DNA of 64,000 nt from positions 310,001 to 374,000 of the forward strand of contig CAMXCT020006423.1 in the NCBI GenBank assembly GCA_947184155.2, given 5' to 3'. The DNA is from Cladocopium goreaui. Its lineage: Eukaryota; Sar; Dinophyceae; Suessiales; Symbiodiniaceae. Of this stretch, positions 44,563-56,909 are shown piece after piece (the stretch's first letter is position 1; every line of letters starts with the position of its first letter). The notes below the pieces were generated by a model, which was not told the DNA's origin, searched no databases, and saw only the letters and a program-made list of their open reading frames with translations. A program made the position numbers and the translations under genes.

Positions 44563-47500
44563 TCTCTGTCGTTTTGTAGCAAATTTCCTTCGAACAATGT
44601 CATATGTTGGAGGGGTTATTTAGCCATAACTTACCGATAACCATTTGTTGCACTTGGTTCCCTGGCCAAGTTAGAAAGGAAATGAAAGGACATGAATGCA
44701 AAATGAAAGGAAAATGCGTGCAAATGAAAGGAAGATGAGAGGACATGAATGCACATTGGGATGAAAACGAAAGGAATATGAAAGGAAAATGAATGGACAT
44801 GAATACCAATGAAAGGAACATGAAGGAAAACGAAAGGAAAACGAAAGGAAATGAATGCACAACGAAAGGAAGATGCATGCAAATGAAAGGAAAATGAAGG
44901 AAAATGCATGCAAATTAATGCAACACGAAAGGAACATGAAGTGTTGCCGAAGCACCTGAAACCAACAAAACAACTGCTCGATCCATTTCCGAGCCTGCTT
45001 AGGAATGGATTTTGGCTCCATGTTGGATCTCGAATATGCTGATTTCCACAAAACCCTGGAAAGCGATAGGGCCCCCCCAAAAGTGATAACCATAACAATA
45101 GCAACTACTCAGATGTAAAGGATTTTGACGGGAGCTCATATGGATATGGTTCAACATTATACTGTAATTCATAATCACTACCGTCATGTACCCATAAAAT
45201 CTGTAAAAATCCTCAAACATCATTTCATGGCGTAAAAACATGTAAAAACCAAATGTCGTTGTTTCTCTCTAAAAGGATGCCCTCGAAATTTGATTGTTTA
45301 TCATCCTTTTCCCCAAGAAAGTTCTCATGCTTGGACACACCCACATATCAGATGGTTGCCAGATAGTTTGGTATATCCCATCATAATCCACTATATATAT
45401 ATATATATTCCCAGAAAATGTCATCAATCCTCAAAAAATCTCCGTAACATCTCGGTCAACCACGCCCTATTCGTCGCGACGCAACCACCCGGACTCTCAG
45501 GCTCCCGGCTCTGGAACGTGCGTCAGGTCTGGAGGGACTGGTTGGCCAATTGACCGTATTTACCCTCTTGCAATTTAACAGTGTGCCATGATGAAGATCA
45601 TATTTTTCAATAAATCATATAAATATAGGCAATTGTCAATGGCTATGTGAAAGTACCGGAGGGTATCATCCAAGTTGTTGAAAGTTGGTCAAGTCTGATA
45701 CGGGGATAACCCCGATTTTGTTTGTCCAGACACCGCCATTTCCAGTTGTGAGATATGGCATTTCATGCCATTTCCATTCTAAATTACCAGAGGATAAGTC
45801 CAGCCAATCAATAGGTTGGTGGGTCCGGCTTGATGGATGTTTGAATGATGTTGTATGGACAGATGCATGGTTGCGTCCTTTTCATGTGTTCCCATCAATG
45901 AGCCATGTTACATTATTATCATTATTCTACTGTACTGTGCATGCACAACATTATACATTTCTTCTATATAATTTTGATCAAGAATATTACGAATAATGAT
46001 ATGTATTGCTTATATAATATATAATTATATATACATACATCTACAGAAGCACACAATGTATAATACTGTATATATATATAATTATATATATAATATGTTA
46101 TATCACATATATATATATATTTCTGATGGATCTCCCCCAAGAATCTCCCCCCACTTGTTTCAGAAACGGCCTCGTGGTGCAGGCTGCCGTGTGCCCCTCA
46201 GCACGTGTTTCACCTGAGCTGCGTTCTGCCCTGGCTGAAGAAGGCCCCCATGGCTGTCATGGCTCTTCAATAGGGAAAATGATGGGAAAATGATGAGAAA
46301 CTATCGGGGATTTTATGGGGATTTGTTGGGTTCACAGTGTTTCTACTATTCTTCCATCTCCAGCCCTAATATGCACACATTGTGTTCATTTAAATATATA
46401 TATATATAGTATACATATGAATACCTTCATTATGTACATACTACAGGGAATTGCCTGTATCTATATATATATGTGTGGTGAGCATCCAGGTAGATGAGAG
46501 GCCCTAAGTGCTGTTCAGAGGCTTCAGACATTTATGGCTTTCTCCTCCATTTATGGATGGGATTTCCCAGCTACTTCTAGCCATTCTTGATGTTTGATTA
46601 TCCCCATGATAGCCCCAAATCCCTTATAAATTAGGTGGTAGAATTGTCCATCTATCTTTGGTAAATCCCCACTATATCATGCTATATCCATCTATATCCC
46701 TTTTTCATGCAAGACTTAAGAAGTTGAACCATTAAACACCTCCATTTACTTCGATATTTTTTCATGAAAACTTCCATTCATGTTTGATTATCGAAGGGTA
46801 TATTCAAAATATTCTCGTTTATGGAAGATTTTCACATGTGTTTCATTGATTTTCTCACTCAAACCTCCATCTATAGGCCATTTCCCATTGCCAGGGTCTA
46901 ATTCAGACCCTCAATGTGTCTTCATTGCCGACGAGGCTTCTCTGTGCCCCACCTGCCGCACGGATCTGCGATCCCTGCTGGATCAAACGCGACCCAGGTC
47001 GGGTTACATGATGTTAATATCTAAGATGTTAAAAAGATTATATGGGTCACGCATTGTCACGCATGGTGAACCCAACTAACTTTAGATGAATAAGTATGGA
47101 ATATTATATAAATTGTATGTATATATATATATCGTATATATTATATAATAATATTGTAATATATATAATATACACTATATACATATAATAATATATATAT
47201 ATACGTAGTATTAATACACAATGTTATATATAATTATATATATAATCTACAACATAATGTATTATATATCATATTTAAATACGCATACAGATACATTTTT
47301 TCATTGTATTATATTATACTATAATTATTATACTATATTATACTATATTATACTATATTATACTATATTATACTATATTATGCTATATTATACTATATTA
47401 TACTATATTATACTATATTATACTATATTATACTATATTATATTATATTATACTATGTTATATTATATTCTTTATATACTATAATATTATATGATATTAT

Positions 47501-48147
47501 ATTTATTATATTACATTATATTATATTATACTATATTATATATATTATAGTTTTTTAATATTATATTATTATTTTTTGTTATATGGTATATTATATTGTA
47601 TTATGTTATTATATTATTACATTATTATATTATTATAATATTATATAATTTTATTATATTATATTATATTGATATTATTTAACATCATATATCTATGTAT
47701 ATATATAATTTATATTATCTATAATTTATATTATATATTATATATTATATATTATATATTATATATTATATATTACATACTATATATTATATATCATATT
47801 TTTTATTATATATTATACATTATATTGCAGTATAGTATAGTATTGTATAGTATTGTATAGTATTGTATAGTATTGTATAGTATAGTATAGTATAGTATTT
47901 GATATTGTCTTTTAGTTTGTTATATTATTACATTATATTATATACATTATATTATACTATATTAAGACTATATTATATTACATTACATTATAATACTACA
48001 ATCTATTATAATATACGTTGTAAATTATAATATATATTATATAATAATATTTTGCCGTACTACTGTAGTGCCCACCCTAAACATTGTGTCACTGATCCCC
48101 AACATGGCCCCAGGTGCAGCCCGATCTTGGATGCCGAAAAATCTTGA
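44233..48147 (+). CDS. RING-H2 zinc-finger protein (probable E3 ubiquitin ligase), partial
   Basis: Exon from 44233 (GDSGPLECAICF, the first C-x2-C pair, donor near 44268), 46183-46243 (LPCAPQHVFHLSCVLPWLKK: third C, H, H, fourth C), 46936-46997 (ASLCPTCRTDLRSLLDQ: last C-x2-C pair) and a likely final exon 48114-48147 (SPILDAEKS, TGA). The last three close in phase (157 nt plus two incoming bases). The spacing, with HVFHLSC, WLKK then CPTCR, is the RING-H2 signature: two zinc ions in a cross-brace, recruiting an E2 enzyme. One short exon between 44270 and 46182, joining CAICF to LPC, must exist but I could not place it. The start is not found. The last intron contains the A/T minisatellite block. 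Confidence 0.8.
44530..44569. repeat. (tc)n microsatellite
   Basis: About 40 bases of tctctc with single interruptions, intronic in the RING-H2 gene. Confidence 0.95.
44670..44940. repeat. Purine-rich degenerate repeat
   Basis: About 270 bases built from atgaaagga, aaaatg and acatgaatgca words. Open frames on the other strand (rich in F, S, H) are repeat artefacts. Confidence 0.85.
45561..45665. mobile_element. Foldback MITE-like element, diverged copy
   Basis: Left end taccctcttgcaatttaaca; right end ggctatgtgaaagtaccggagggta, an imperfect inverse, as in the 33957 family. Confidence 0.65.
47090..48055. repeat. A/T-only minisatellite block
   Basis: Nearly 1 kb with almost no G or C. It includes about 16 units of the 10-mer tactatatta at 47300-47470, tatatatt-type units near 47740-47790 and gtatagtatt units near 47826-47895. 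It lies inside the RING-H2 gene's last intron. Confidence 0.95.
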
Positions 48148-49161
48148 GGCGTCCAAGGAAAATGACGCGATGCGGACATGGCGAGCTGTTGGCCAATTGG
48201 CGAACTGGGTCAACACCCATCCAATATCTTGGTGTAAATTGGCCAATTGGCGGTCTTGATCCATCCCCATTAGAAGCAATGTCTCTATGCGCAGTCGTGT
48301 GCTGCTTCATATGGAATTTCAATTTAAATTCAGATCGTTCATGCAGCTGTTGTAGACCAGTACATGGACCAAAGAGACAGTGCGTCAAGCTGAGAACCAT
48401 GGATTTGCAGAGCAAACATGAGAAACCACTTGAGAAATGTGGTTAATCGAACGGCTCAGAATGTCAATTGAAACTTGGACGATTTGGACTCATAGAGTCG
48501 TAGACTCTCGTAGACTTAGACAGCAAAGATGTTCAACTCGGATAGGATCATTGATCCATCCGTACTTGGTCATTTGTTTCCACCAATCACAACAAGCATT
48601 CAGCAACCACCCATTCATACGGCCATGCCTGATCCAGCCTGATGGGAAGATTGCAGGCAGGGCCTGCTATATTGGTTCTTTGATGTTTTTATCTTAAAGG
48701 GACTATATGACTATAGTACAAACGTTTATAGCATCAACGATGTTTTCTTAAGGACTGTGGTGGTTGTGAGAATAACAACAACATGTCACTTTGCTGTCAA
48801 TCGAAACATCACTGAGTCCTACTCGTACTTGCGATGATTGGTCCCAGGTGATAAAATATCTTTGAGATGGGTTGAAACGGCCAACATGTTTTCCCTCCTT
48901 CCCAACTAATGACCCAGTGGAGTCAATTGATGAAATGCGGAAGCTTCTTCAGCAAGATGTCATTGGGATGTAGGACCAAAGAGCCAGATGATGCCAGATC
49001 TTTGCGAGAATCAGAAATATGCATAGTCAACTGATATATATATATATATTATATACTTAAGATATTCAAATCCGAGGTTTTAGCGTTGACCATGGATCCA
49101 TATGGATCCATTAACAGCTTCTGAAAGTGAACCTTTTGGTGTGAATTGTTTGTTCCACGTA
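48148..49161. other. Spacer, nothing recognised
   Basis: A repeated word, ggccaattggcg, occurs twice near 48190 and 48240. No supportable exon. Confidence 0.4.
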
Positions 49162-49536
49162 GATTGTTCTTGAAGTGTTCAGCAGACCTGCTGGCGAGCC
49201 AGCCACCAGGGGAAGGACCCTTTGGCGGAGGTTGGACTGTTTGGTCACTCGAAACTGGGTAAACTGTAAACCTTGGTAACTTGATGCAATTTGATGGGAA
49301 GGTTTAATATGGGAATGCATGTACAGACCAGCTTGAACAAATGCAGGGTATCTCAAACTGGCTATGAAAAATGCAGGATATCACCAGGAGGAGATTCGAT
49401 CTCACCGAAGGGTGCGGTTTCCTCTTCAGACTGGACCATCAGCACGGATACCCCACAGCTGTCATGGCAGGCACTTCGAGAGGCAAAGGAGTTGCAGGAG
49501 GCAGTGGCAGTGGTTTCTCTCGCGCGCCGAAAATGA
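49162..49536 (+). CDS. Unrecognised terminal exons
   Basis: About 49162-49258 (VLEVFSRPAGEPATRGR) and 49388-49536 (PQLSWQALREAKELQEAV, TGA 49534) look coding. The second has an AG/G acceptor. Another frame (GKGVAGGSGSGFSR) is also open, and phase between the two is not settled. Confidence 0.35.
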
Positions 49537-49866
49537 CTGAATATGGTTCTCACAGGTTCTCACATCATACATCCAAGTGATCGCAGTTGTCCATAGTTAT
49601 CCATTGTTATCCATTTCTCCATAGTTATCCATGTAGATATGTTGTTCCAGTCATCAAACAATGCAAAGTTTCCCTGACGTTCATGTCTTCAAGTCCAGCA
49701 CCCAAGCAGTTGTTGGGCCTCATAGCTTGCCTAGTGATGAATTGTGGTACCGTGTTTTTCAAAGTAATGTGACCGTTCATACTGCCCATACTTGAAATAT
49801 CTTGAAATTGCTTCAAAAGGAGCTGAGCATCCACCAAGATGTGACTTACCGAACCGCTTGAGTCAG

Positions 49867-52800
49867 GAACTTGAGCTGGAAGAAGCGGATGTAGCGCAGC
49901 TGCGGATTCAGGACGCCACCGATGGGCTGCTGGTTGGAGGAGACCATGTTTTTTGTGACCGTTTTTGGGTTTCCAGCCATTTAGCTGTTCACGGAATATG
50001 GCATGGCTGTGCCCAGCTTCAAATGGGAAAAACCATCAGAACCCATCTTTCAGGTGTTTTCAGTTGTTTTGTCGAGGGGGTGATTAATGAGGTCGTCCAA
50101 GCGATTTTAGCAGGGAGATTGGGCTCAAGATAGGACACATATCACATACATTACTATAACTACTGAGAAACAAGATACTTATAACAAGATGTTCAAAGTA
50201 AGTAGTTGAAAATAGTTAAAATAACATCACATATCATAATCTATATATATATATATACATATATATATATACATATCATATCTATGAATGTGATTCTGGC
50301 ATTTGATGAATTAAGGCTGATAGCTATCATTTTTTCTCGACCTCAACATGCTTCGTTCACTGATTCTGACCAGGCAGATTTGGCCCTCAAGCAGAAACAT
50401 CAGTGGGAAGCGCAACTAGAGGAGCGGCCCGGGAGTGCGTCGATGGGGTCATGGTCTACCCCCAAATGGCATACTGTACCCATTCAATGGCCATGAAATC
50501 GTAAGGAAGATTATGATAATCCATCAAATGTTGGAATTTCAGGGTACCACATTTTCAGAGACATAAGCCTATATAGTATATATTAGTATATGTATTATAG
50601 TATATGTATCTTTGCTTCATGACCCCAAGTACATCCAACTTACTCCCCCCCCAAATTGCTTTGCTTTCGTGATCTTCCCGCACCACCGGAGGTGTCACGC
50701 AGTTGCATTCAGAAGCGACCTCAGGGGGCTGGGAGAACACACAAGACTCGGATTCTTTTGGCGGGTTAGTTTCCAATAAAAAAAGAGTTCCTTTCTTATG
50801 GGCTCTGGTCATCCCATTTGTTCTCGTTGATATACGGACCTTAAGTTGACAATCGGAATTTGACTAGGAATTCCATTTATGATGAGATGACCACTATCGC
50901 CGAGCCAAGGAAGCTGGAAGCCAAGCTGTCCAGAACCCGAAAGGCCAAGGCCGAAGGCAAGTTCGGCAACAGCGAGGCGATCGACGCGGTGTTTCTGGTG
51001 GGTCAAACCCCATCGGAATCCCCTGCAAAACACCAAAATAGATGGTAAAAACGAATGTTCATTGCATACCCCCAGAAAATTTGCATGTTTAGGTACTGAT
51101 CCATAGCCACATTTCGATGTTCAGGGTGCCAGATCATTGTGTGATTTTCAGAAACCAAACATGAACTGATGCAGCTTTGAACGATGCCGTTTCAACATGG
51201 ATCAGCGATTGAGACCGCAACACCCTGAAAACAGACAACTGATCTGAAAGTGACTAACCTGAAAATCTTGCCGCATCACCAATCTTGCCTTTTTCAATCT
51301 TTTTCATGCCTTTCTCAGTTTCAGTGTTTCGGGTCAAGCTCGGCTCTGCCGCAGATTCACCCTGCTCTCTGGGGCGTGATTCGAACAGCATCAAGCGCGC
51401 CATGCCGGGCCCCGTCCTTCCGAACGCCGCGGTGCGTGGCAACGAAGGCTATAGCGATGGCAAGTGCAGCCCCAAGAGTATGCCCAAGGATCTGCGGAGC
51501 CCGGGGCGACAGGTCATGGGTCGAAAAACGGTTGAGGTTTAATGGACCTATGGACCTCAGTAAAACATGTAAAACATGGTCCCAAAAACCTACTTTGGTT
51601 GGTTGGATCCCCATGTTGAATCAGTATTTCATGGCATTTATGTGATTTTATATATGCATTTATAGATCATTGTCTCTAGATCCTTGATCCTTAACCCCAA
51701 TCTTGTTGGTCTGGGGATGTCTGGGGGAATCCACCATTCTGGCTGCTTCTTTGCCGCTCCCCTATGGTTCCAACAGCAGGTGCCCCGCTACCGGAGTGCT
51801 ATGATGGAGTGCTCCCCCCGCAGCCAGAAGTCGGGCAAGTCGGGCAAGGGATCCCCTGAGAAGAAGCAGACGCGACGCCAGCGCACTGCCATGCTCTTGG
51901 CCGATGGGACTCCGAAAGCAACCGCGAATGCCGCGCGAATGGAGCACTCACGCACCGACACTTCACTGGATTATGTGGGATGGCTTGGGTTGGGATAGAT
52001 TGCGATGAAGCATGATGAACAATTTTTGATAATTTTGGAAAAGATAGGGATGGTTGTGAGACTGTATGTGAAGTTTGGAGGCGCAGCAGGAGGCGCAGCA
52101 GTATGATTGTTGGTTTGGTTCATTTGTTTGGTCAAAATTTGGTACACCCAAACTTGGATTGCCAAAGATCCTTAATCTATTCCCAACTTTGTACGTTCTA
52201 CATTCTTTATGTTCATTTGGCTGAAATATAGACTGTAATATAAACTAATAGCTTCAGTTGTTGGTTGTGTTTCCTCAACATGCCCTTAGATTTGGCTACG
52301 CGCTAGTTGAACAATAAAACAGCCATGTCATCCACATATTGTCGCTTCTATCAAACCATTTATCATAAGACTACTCATCCCATTGGAGGAAGGTAATAGT
52401 ACAGTGATAACATATTATATATATAATTATATATACGTATATACATATATACTGCATGTAACAAGATTTTGATGGGTCAAACAATCACCAAACTAGAAGG
52501 ATCATGGCATTGGCATTGGCATTAACAATCATCAATTCTGTACAGTAGGTCTTCAACACAACACCTGGCTTTTCAGCCCGCCTTTTTTCCAGCTGTAGAT
52601 GTCACGAAAAAATGTCCTGTTTCTGTGAATCAAGGCGATGCTGGTGGCCAGTAAATCCGTGGCGGCGGATTGTGACGACGGCACCCAATCCACGGGGAGT
52701 TTGGTGAGTTTCGTCCAGGGCAAGATGAAGGGCTTCGTGGAATCAGTTCGACATCGAAACTGAGCCAGCAGAAGTGCCCAAAAAATAGAACTGAATTGAA

Positions 52801-54269
52801 GTTAAGCTGGGGCGAAAAGACTCCATGATGATCCATGATGATCCATGATGATCCATGATCCGAAGATTTCAAGAGAAACAGAGAAACCATATTTTCGCCA
52901 GCAAGAGCGTCAATATGGTCAATGCAGTTGGGTAACCTGCTTGTGAGCAGTTGCTGAGCTGGTAGTGCACAGGAAACATAGTGACAACCTTGGCTTTTGG
53001 CTTAGCGCAATCCAACGATTGTGCCAAGGGCTTGGGATTTTTGTGTTCGGTTCGAAATCAAGAGCTGTCAATATCTGTGAAACCTCCGTTTTCTCAATGT
53101 TCCTAAAGAAAAGTAACATTAAAGAAAGAACATGTAGACGCTAAATATCAGAATTTGATGTTTGTATTAATAACTGTTACGACATGACACTAGACAGTCG
53201 ACGCAACCAACAACATTTGTCTCACAAGACCCAAGCCCCCCAGCGGTTAGCCGGGCCGCTGCCGGATCGACATCTAGTGTCCTTTGGCTGTGGCATTTTT
53301 CGGCGACGGCCGGGAATATTCGTGGAACCCCCGAGATGGGGGGGCGTTCACATAACAGTTTCACCTGCGACGACGTGAGCACTGGCCAGAAGCCGGCAGT
53401 GATTGTGAATTGATGGGAAGTTCCACATATGTCCATTGTCCAGCAATAAAGATGGGGATGTAAGATTCAAATATGAGGCTAGAGCCCACGCAGGTTCTTT
53501 GATTTGCTTTGGATGTCAGAAGTACCACTGCACATACAGTGGATTAATTGTCCCGATTTGACCGGGATTTCCACAAGGGTTTTGGCCGCTGCTCACTAAA
53601 AAAAACAACTGGACACTTGAGAAAATGGACCGGAACCAGTTGCCCCAAGGCAGGCCTAGGCAGGCTGCAAAGATGCACGACAGAATTAAACACCTTGGTT
53701 TGCAAAATGAAGACGTCGATTAGTTTGGTTGAGAAACTCAAAAATTACCGTTCTATCATGTACTATCATGTACTGTTACATATTTATTAATTATCCATGT
53801 TTTTCGTCGTTGACGCCCTGCCTTTGCCAGGCGGACAAACGCTTGTTGAAGGAGCTTGAGGCGCCCTTATTTGTGGCTTGTGGTGTGAATTCTTGACCAA
53901 GTGCTGTATTTGTTGGCATATGGCCAGTCTCGCCCATTCATTGGTTTAAAGCCAATTCGTTGGCTTAAAGCACATTCTCTCCATGGTTTGTTTCAGTTTT
54001 CGCTATGATTGAATATCTTGGCTTATTCTTGCCCCGCCATTGGTGGGTTTGGCCCTCATGCTCCTCTGGTTACTACAGGTGCTACAGCTGCTGTTTGTCC
54101 CCCTATACTATGGATCAATCTATGTGTATGTAGTTCTGCTCATCTCCAGCGGAAGGAGTTGGTCAAGCAGCGAGATCGACTTGAACGTGAGCGAGAGGCC
54201 TGGTGGCCGACCTCGCCGGATATGCTGGTTGATGAAGTTGATGAAGGGAATCGTAGCAAAATTGTCTGA
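49867..54269 (+). CDS. Unrecognised coiled-coil/basic protein, eight exons (5' end unknown)
   Basis: Exons: 49867-49911 (LELEEADVAQLRIQ), 50374-50423 (LALKQKHQWEAQLEE), 50868 to about 50997 (RKLEAKLSRTRKAKAEGKFG), about 51319-51512 (GNEGYSDGKCSPKSMPKDL), 51780-51974 (SQKSGKSGKGSPEKKQTRRQ), 52635-52703 (AMLVASKSVAADCDDGTQ), 53831-53860 (ADKRLLKELE) and 54156-54269 (ELVKQRDRLEREREAWW, TGA). The first three and the last five join in phase; the junction near 51000-51319 is uncertain and uses an AG/T acceptor. GC at third positions is about 75-81% in the clearest exons. The protein is rich in charged helices with a basic Ser/Lys middle. No family recognised. Confidence 0.6.
52825..52858. repeat. 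10-bp minisatellite
   Basis: Three to four copies of atgatgatcc. Confidence 0.9.
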
Positions 54270-54909
54270 CTTCAGGTCCTTGGTGACAGAAATGGGCCAG
54301 AGGAAAGTATTCTGGTGGACATTTCTTAGGTGTCACCTTCCCTGGGGCACCCAGAAAGAACATCCACTATTTGATGGTGATTTCGGCAGTGAGAGCTGGG
54401 CAGGGAGATCTGACTTGATCAGATTTCAGCTTTAGGCCCATGCTGTCACTGTATCTACTGATATCTGCTGAATTAGATGTATATAATTACAGTAGCATGT
54501 GTTTGGAAAACAGTTTCTATCACGTCATTCTGGCCTGGCTCAAGTATGCTCAAGTACCAGACACATCCAGACACTGAAACCCAGGATATCAATTCCTAGC
54601 GCTTCCAGGCCACCCAAAATGGTGCCGCCATGCGGCAATGATTCTTTTGTAAAGGTCCAAAACCATTCACAAAAAAGATCTTATAGCATTCAAACCTACA
54701 TCGATCGAGATAACAACTAATATATTTAGATATATATATATGATTATATATGTTATATACATATTATATATATACAGAATATAGTTATAATGATACATAT
54801 ACATATTATATATTTATGAGAATTTATATGATAATCATAATGAATCTATCATTGTGTAATTCCATCTATGCCTTTTCTATGTTTCCCCGCGGGTGCGTGC
54901 CTCTTCTAG
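54270..54909. other. Spacer with A/T simple sequence
   Basis: (ta)-rich at about 54718-54845; nothing else seen. Confidence 0.4.
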
Positions 54910-56355
54910 GCTCTTCGCCAGCAAGCAGAAGAGCATGATCGCGAGGTTCCGTGGGATCCCCATGGTCATCCACGACTTGGATAAATTGGGGTTACCATCT
55001 GGTTATGACTAACATAGCTGGCTGGCAAATCCCGCATAAATATGGAGGTTTCTAGCTGGGAAAATCATCTATAAATGGGTCATGGCTTCCATGGCTATGT
55101 TAAATAACCAGAGGGTACCTCTATTTTAGGAAACCTCCAAATGAACGTCCATGAACGATCTACTGTGGATGGAAGAATTCCTGCACCAGTTGGTAACATT
55201 TTGGTAGCTATGAAACAGTGGGACTATAATGGGATTATAAGGGGATAAACCATCTACCAACGGGTGTAGGATTTCCATCCACAGTATGAAAGGTGAAATG
55301 CCCCTGTCAACAGCTCGCAGAAACCCTCCACAAATTTAGATGCTGATATGGATTTGATGAAATGTATGAGACTATTGTTATTGTCCAAGAGTGAGGTGCT
55401 AACCTAAAACCGTACGGTTTAGCAAATACTTCTCCCGTCCATAGTTTGCGACATGTCTCTCTGAGGTAAATTGTTTTGACCCTGGAACCATTTTTTTCAA
55501 TGATATATATACGTATATATATATAACCCTTTGAATGTCCTAGGCATTTGTCAGAGGTTCCATGTCAAACATTTGAAACCTTCAGGGGGTCTCCTTTGGT
55601 TGCTCTTGACATGGCTGGCGATTTTACATGTCCAGTCCAGGATATGCAACGTGTCAAAATTGGGGTTCCCTGAAGAGCGAATGACTTTCGACTATGGATA
55701 TGGCATGATATGACAAAAACATACAAACACCAGTGGTTCTAAGTTGCAAGTTCCTTCATACAAACACCAGTGGTTCTAAATCTGACAAATGTATACAATT
55801 GATTACAATTGTATACAATTGTCACCAAACACTGTTTGATTTGCAACCTGGTATGATGATTCCAGCCCAACTGACCGTTGTTATTTTCCAGGGGTTGAAA
55901 CCCAGAAGTGGCCCGCAGATCTCACGCCAGGTTCAGAGCTTCGTTCATGTCCTGCGGGCCTTGCCACAGGCCAAGGCGCAGCTCAGGGCGGGTTTACCAT
56001 CCAAGTGCATGGTCAGCCAGAGCCCGTCACAGGTCATGCCGGAGGTGCTCAAACAGGACGTCTTGAGGGACGTGGAAGTGGATAATGAAAATGGGAACGC
56101 ACCTTAAAATTTCCCAAATGCCACACAGAAACGACGAGACACGGAAACACATGACACATGGATACCCATGGTTTGGGATGTACCATGTATTGCCCTGGTG
56201 ATTCCAACCCCGATTGACGTCAGTGTGCCACCGAGAACTTCGCTTGTTGGCTGCTCCTCTTATTCATTCAATGGGATACAGTGAGACTACCCCTACTGTA
56301 GGAGGTGATGGAGGCGGAGCAGGAGATCAAGGCGAAGTTTCATGGTCCGTCGTAG
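54910..56355 (+). CDS. Unrecognised helical protein, three exons
   Basis: Exons 54910-54945 (ALRQQAEEHDRE, GT donor) and 55892 onward (QISRQVQSFVHVLRALPQAK). The latter either runs to TAA 56105-56107 or leaves at a GT after 56045 (VMPE) and continues in phase to 56302-56355 (EVMEAEQEIKAKFHGPS, TAG). Both acceptors are AG/G. The sequence is amphipathic helix. Product unknown; the 5' end is not seen. Confidence 0.5.
54990..55119. mobile_element. Foldback MITE-like element, fourth copy
   Basis: Left end ggttaccatctggttatgac; right end ggctatgttaaataaccagagggtacc (its imperfect inverse). It lies in the intron 54946-55891. Confidence 0.7.
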
Positions 56356-56909
56356 CCATTACCAGTTGAATATGGATTTGAACTGATGATCTCACGGGCA
56401 TTTTTGAGCATTTTTCATTATTTTTGAGATATACAACCAATGAAGGTTGTGGCTTAAGTTCCCCCCGCCCGACCTTAGCGGGTTTTGTCACCCCGCGGGC
56501 CAGCCATAGCAACTACGAGCAGCAGCACTTAACTGGTACGCCCTGGTGCTTGCTCTCCGCAAAGTGCTCTGCTGGTGTGGCCTACCAGCATCACCGTTGC
56601 ATCGCTTGGCCTTGTGTACAAGGGCATCTTTTTACAGTTGCTCTTTGGTTTCCTTCTGAACTATTTCTTGGGCAACCACGTGCATGAGCTATCTTCTGAT
56701 CTTGATCTTCGTGCTTGCGATTTGCATACATCATTCTTCCTTCGTTGCGGCGTCGATTGCGACGTCAGCGGGCAGCTGCTCGGCGTGCCTGGTTCTTACA
56801 CAGAACCAACCAGGTGCCTCTGTCTGTCTTGCAGTTGAACAGGATATTGCACATTTTGCAGCGGCATCATTCCAAGGACGTGACCTTCATTGCCAGGATC
56901 AGGGACGCC

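Noticed and set aside
44600..45104. - strand ORFs rich in Phe, Ser and His
   Set aside because: Product of the purine-rich repeat atgaaagga read on the other strand, lying inside the RING-H2 gene.
47221..47860. + strand ORFs of Tyr/Ile/Leu only
   Set aside because: Read-through of A/T minisatellite; no coding meaning.
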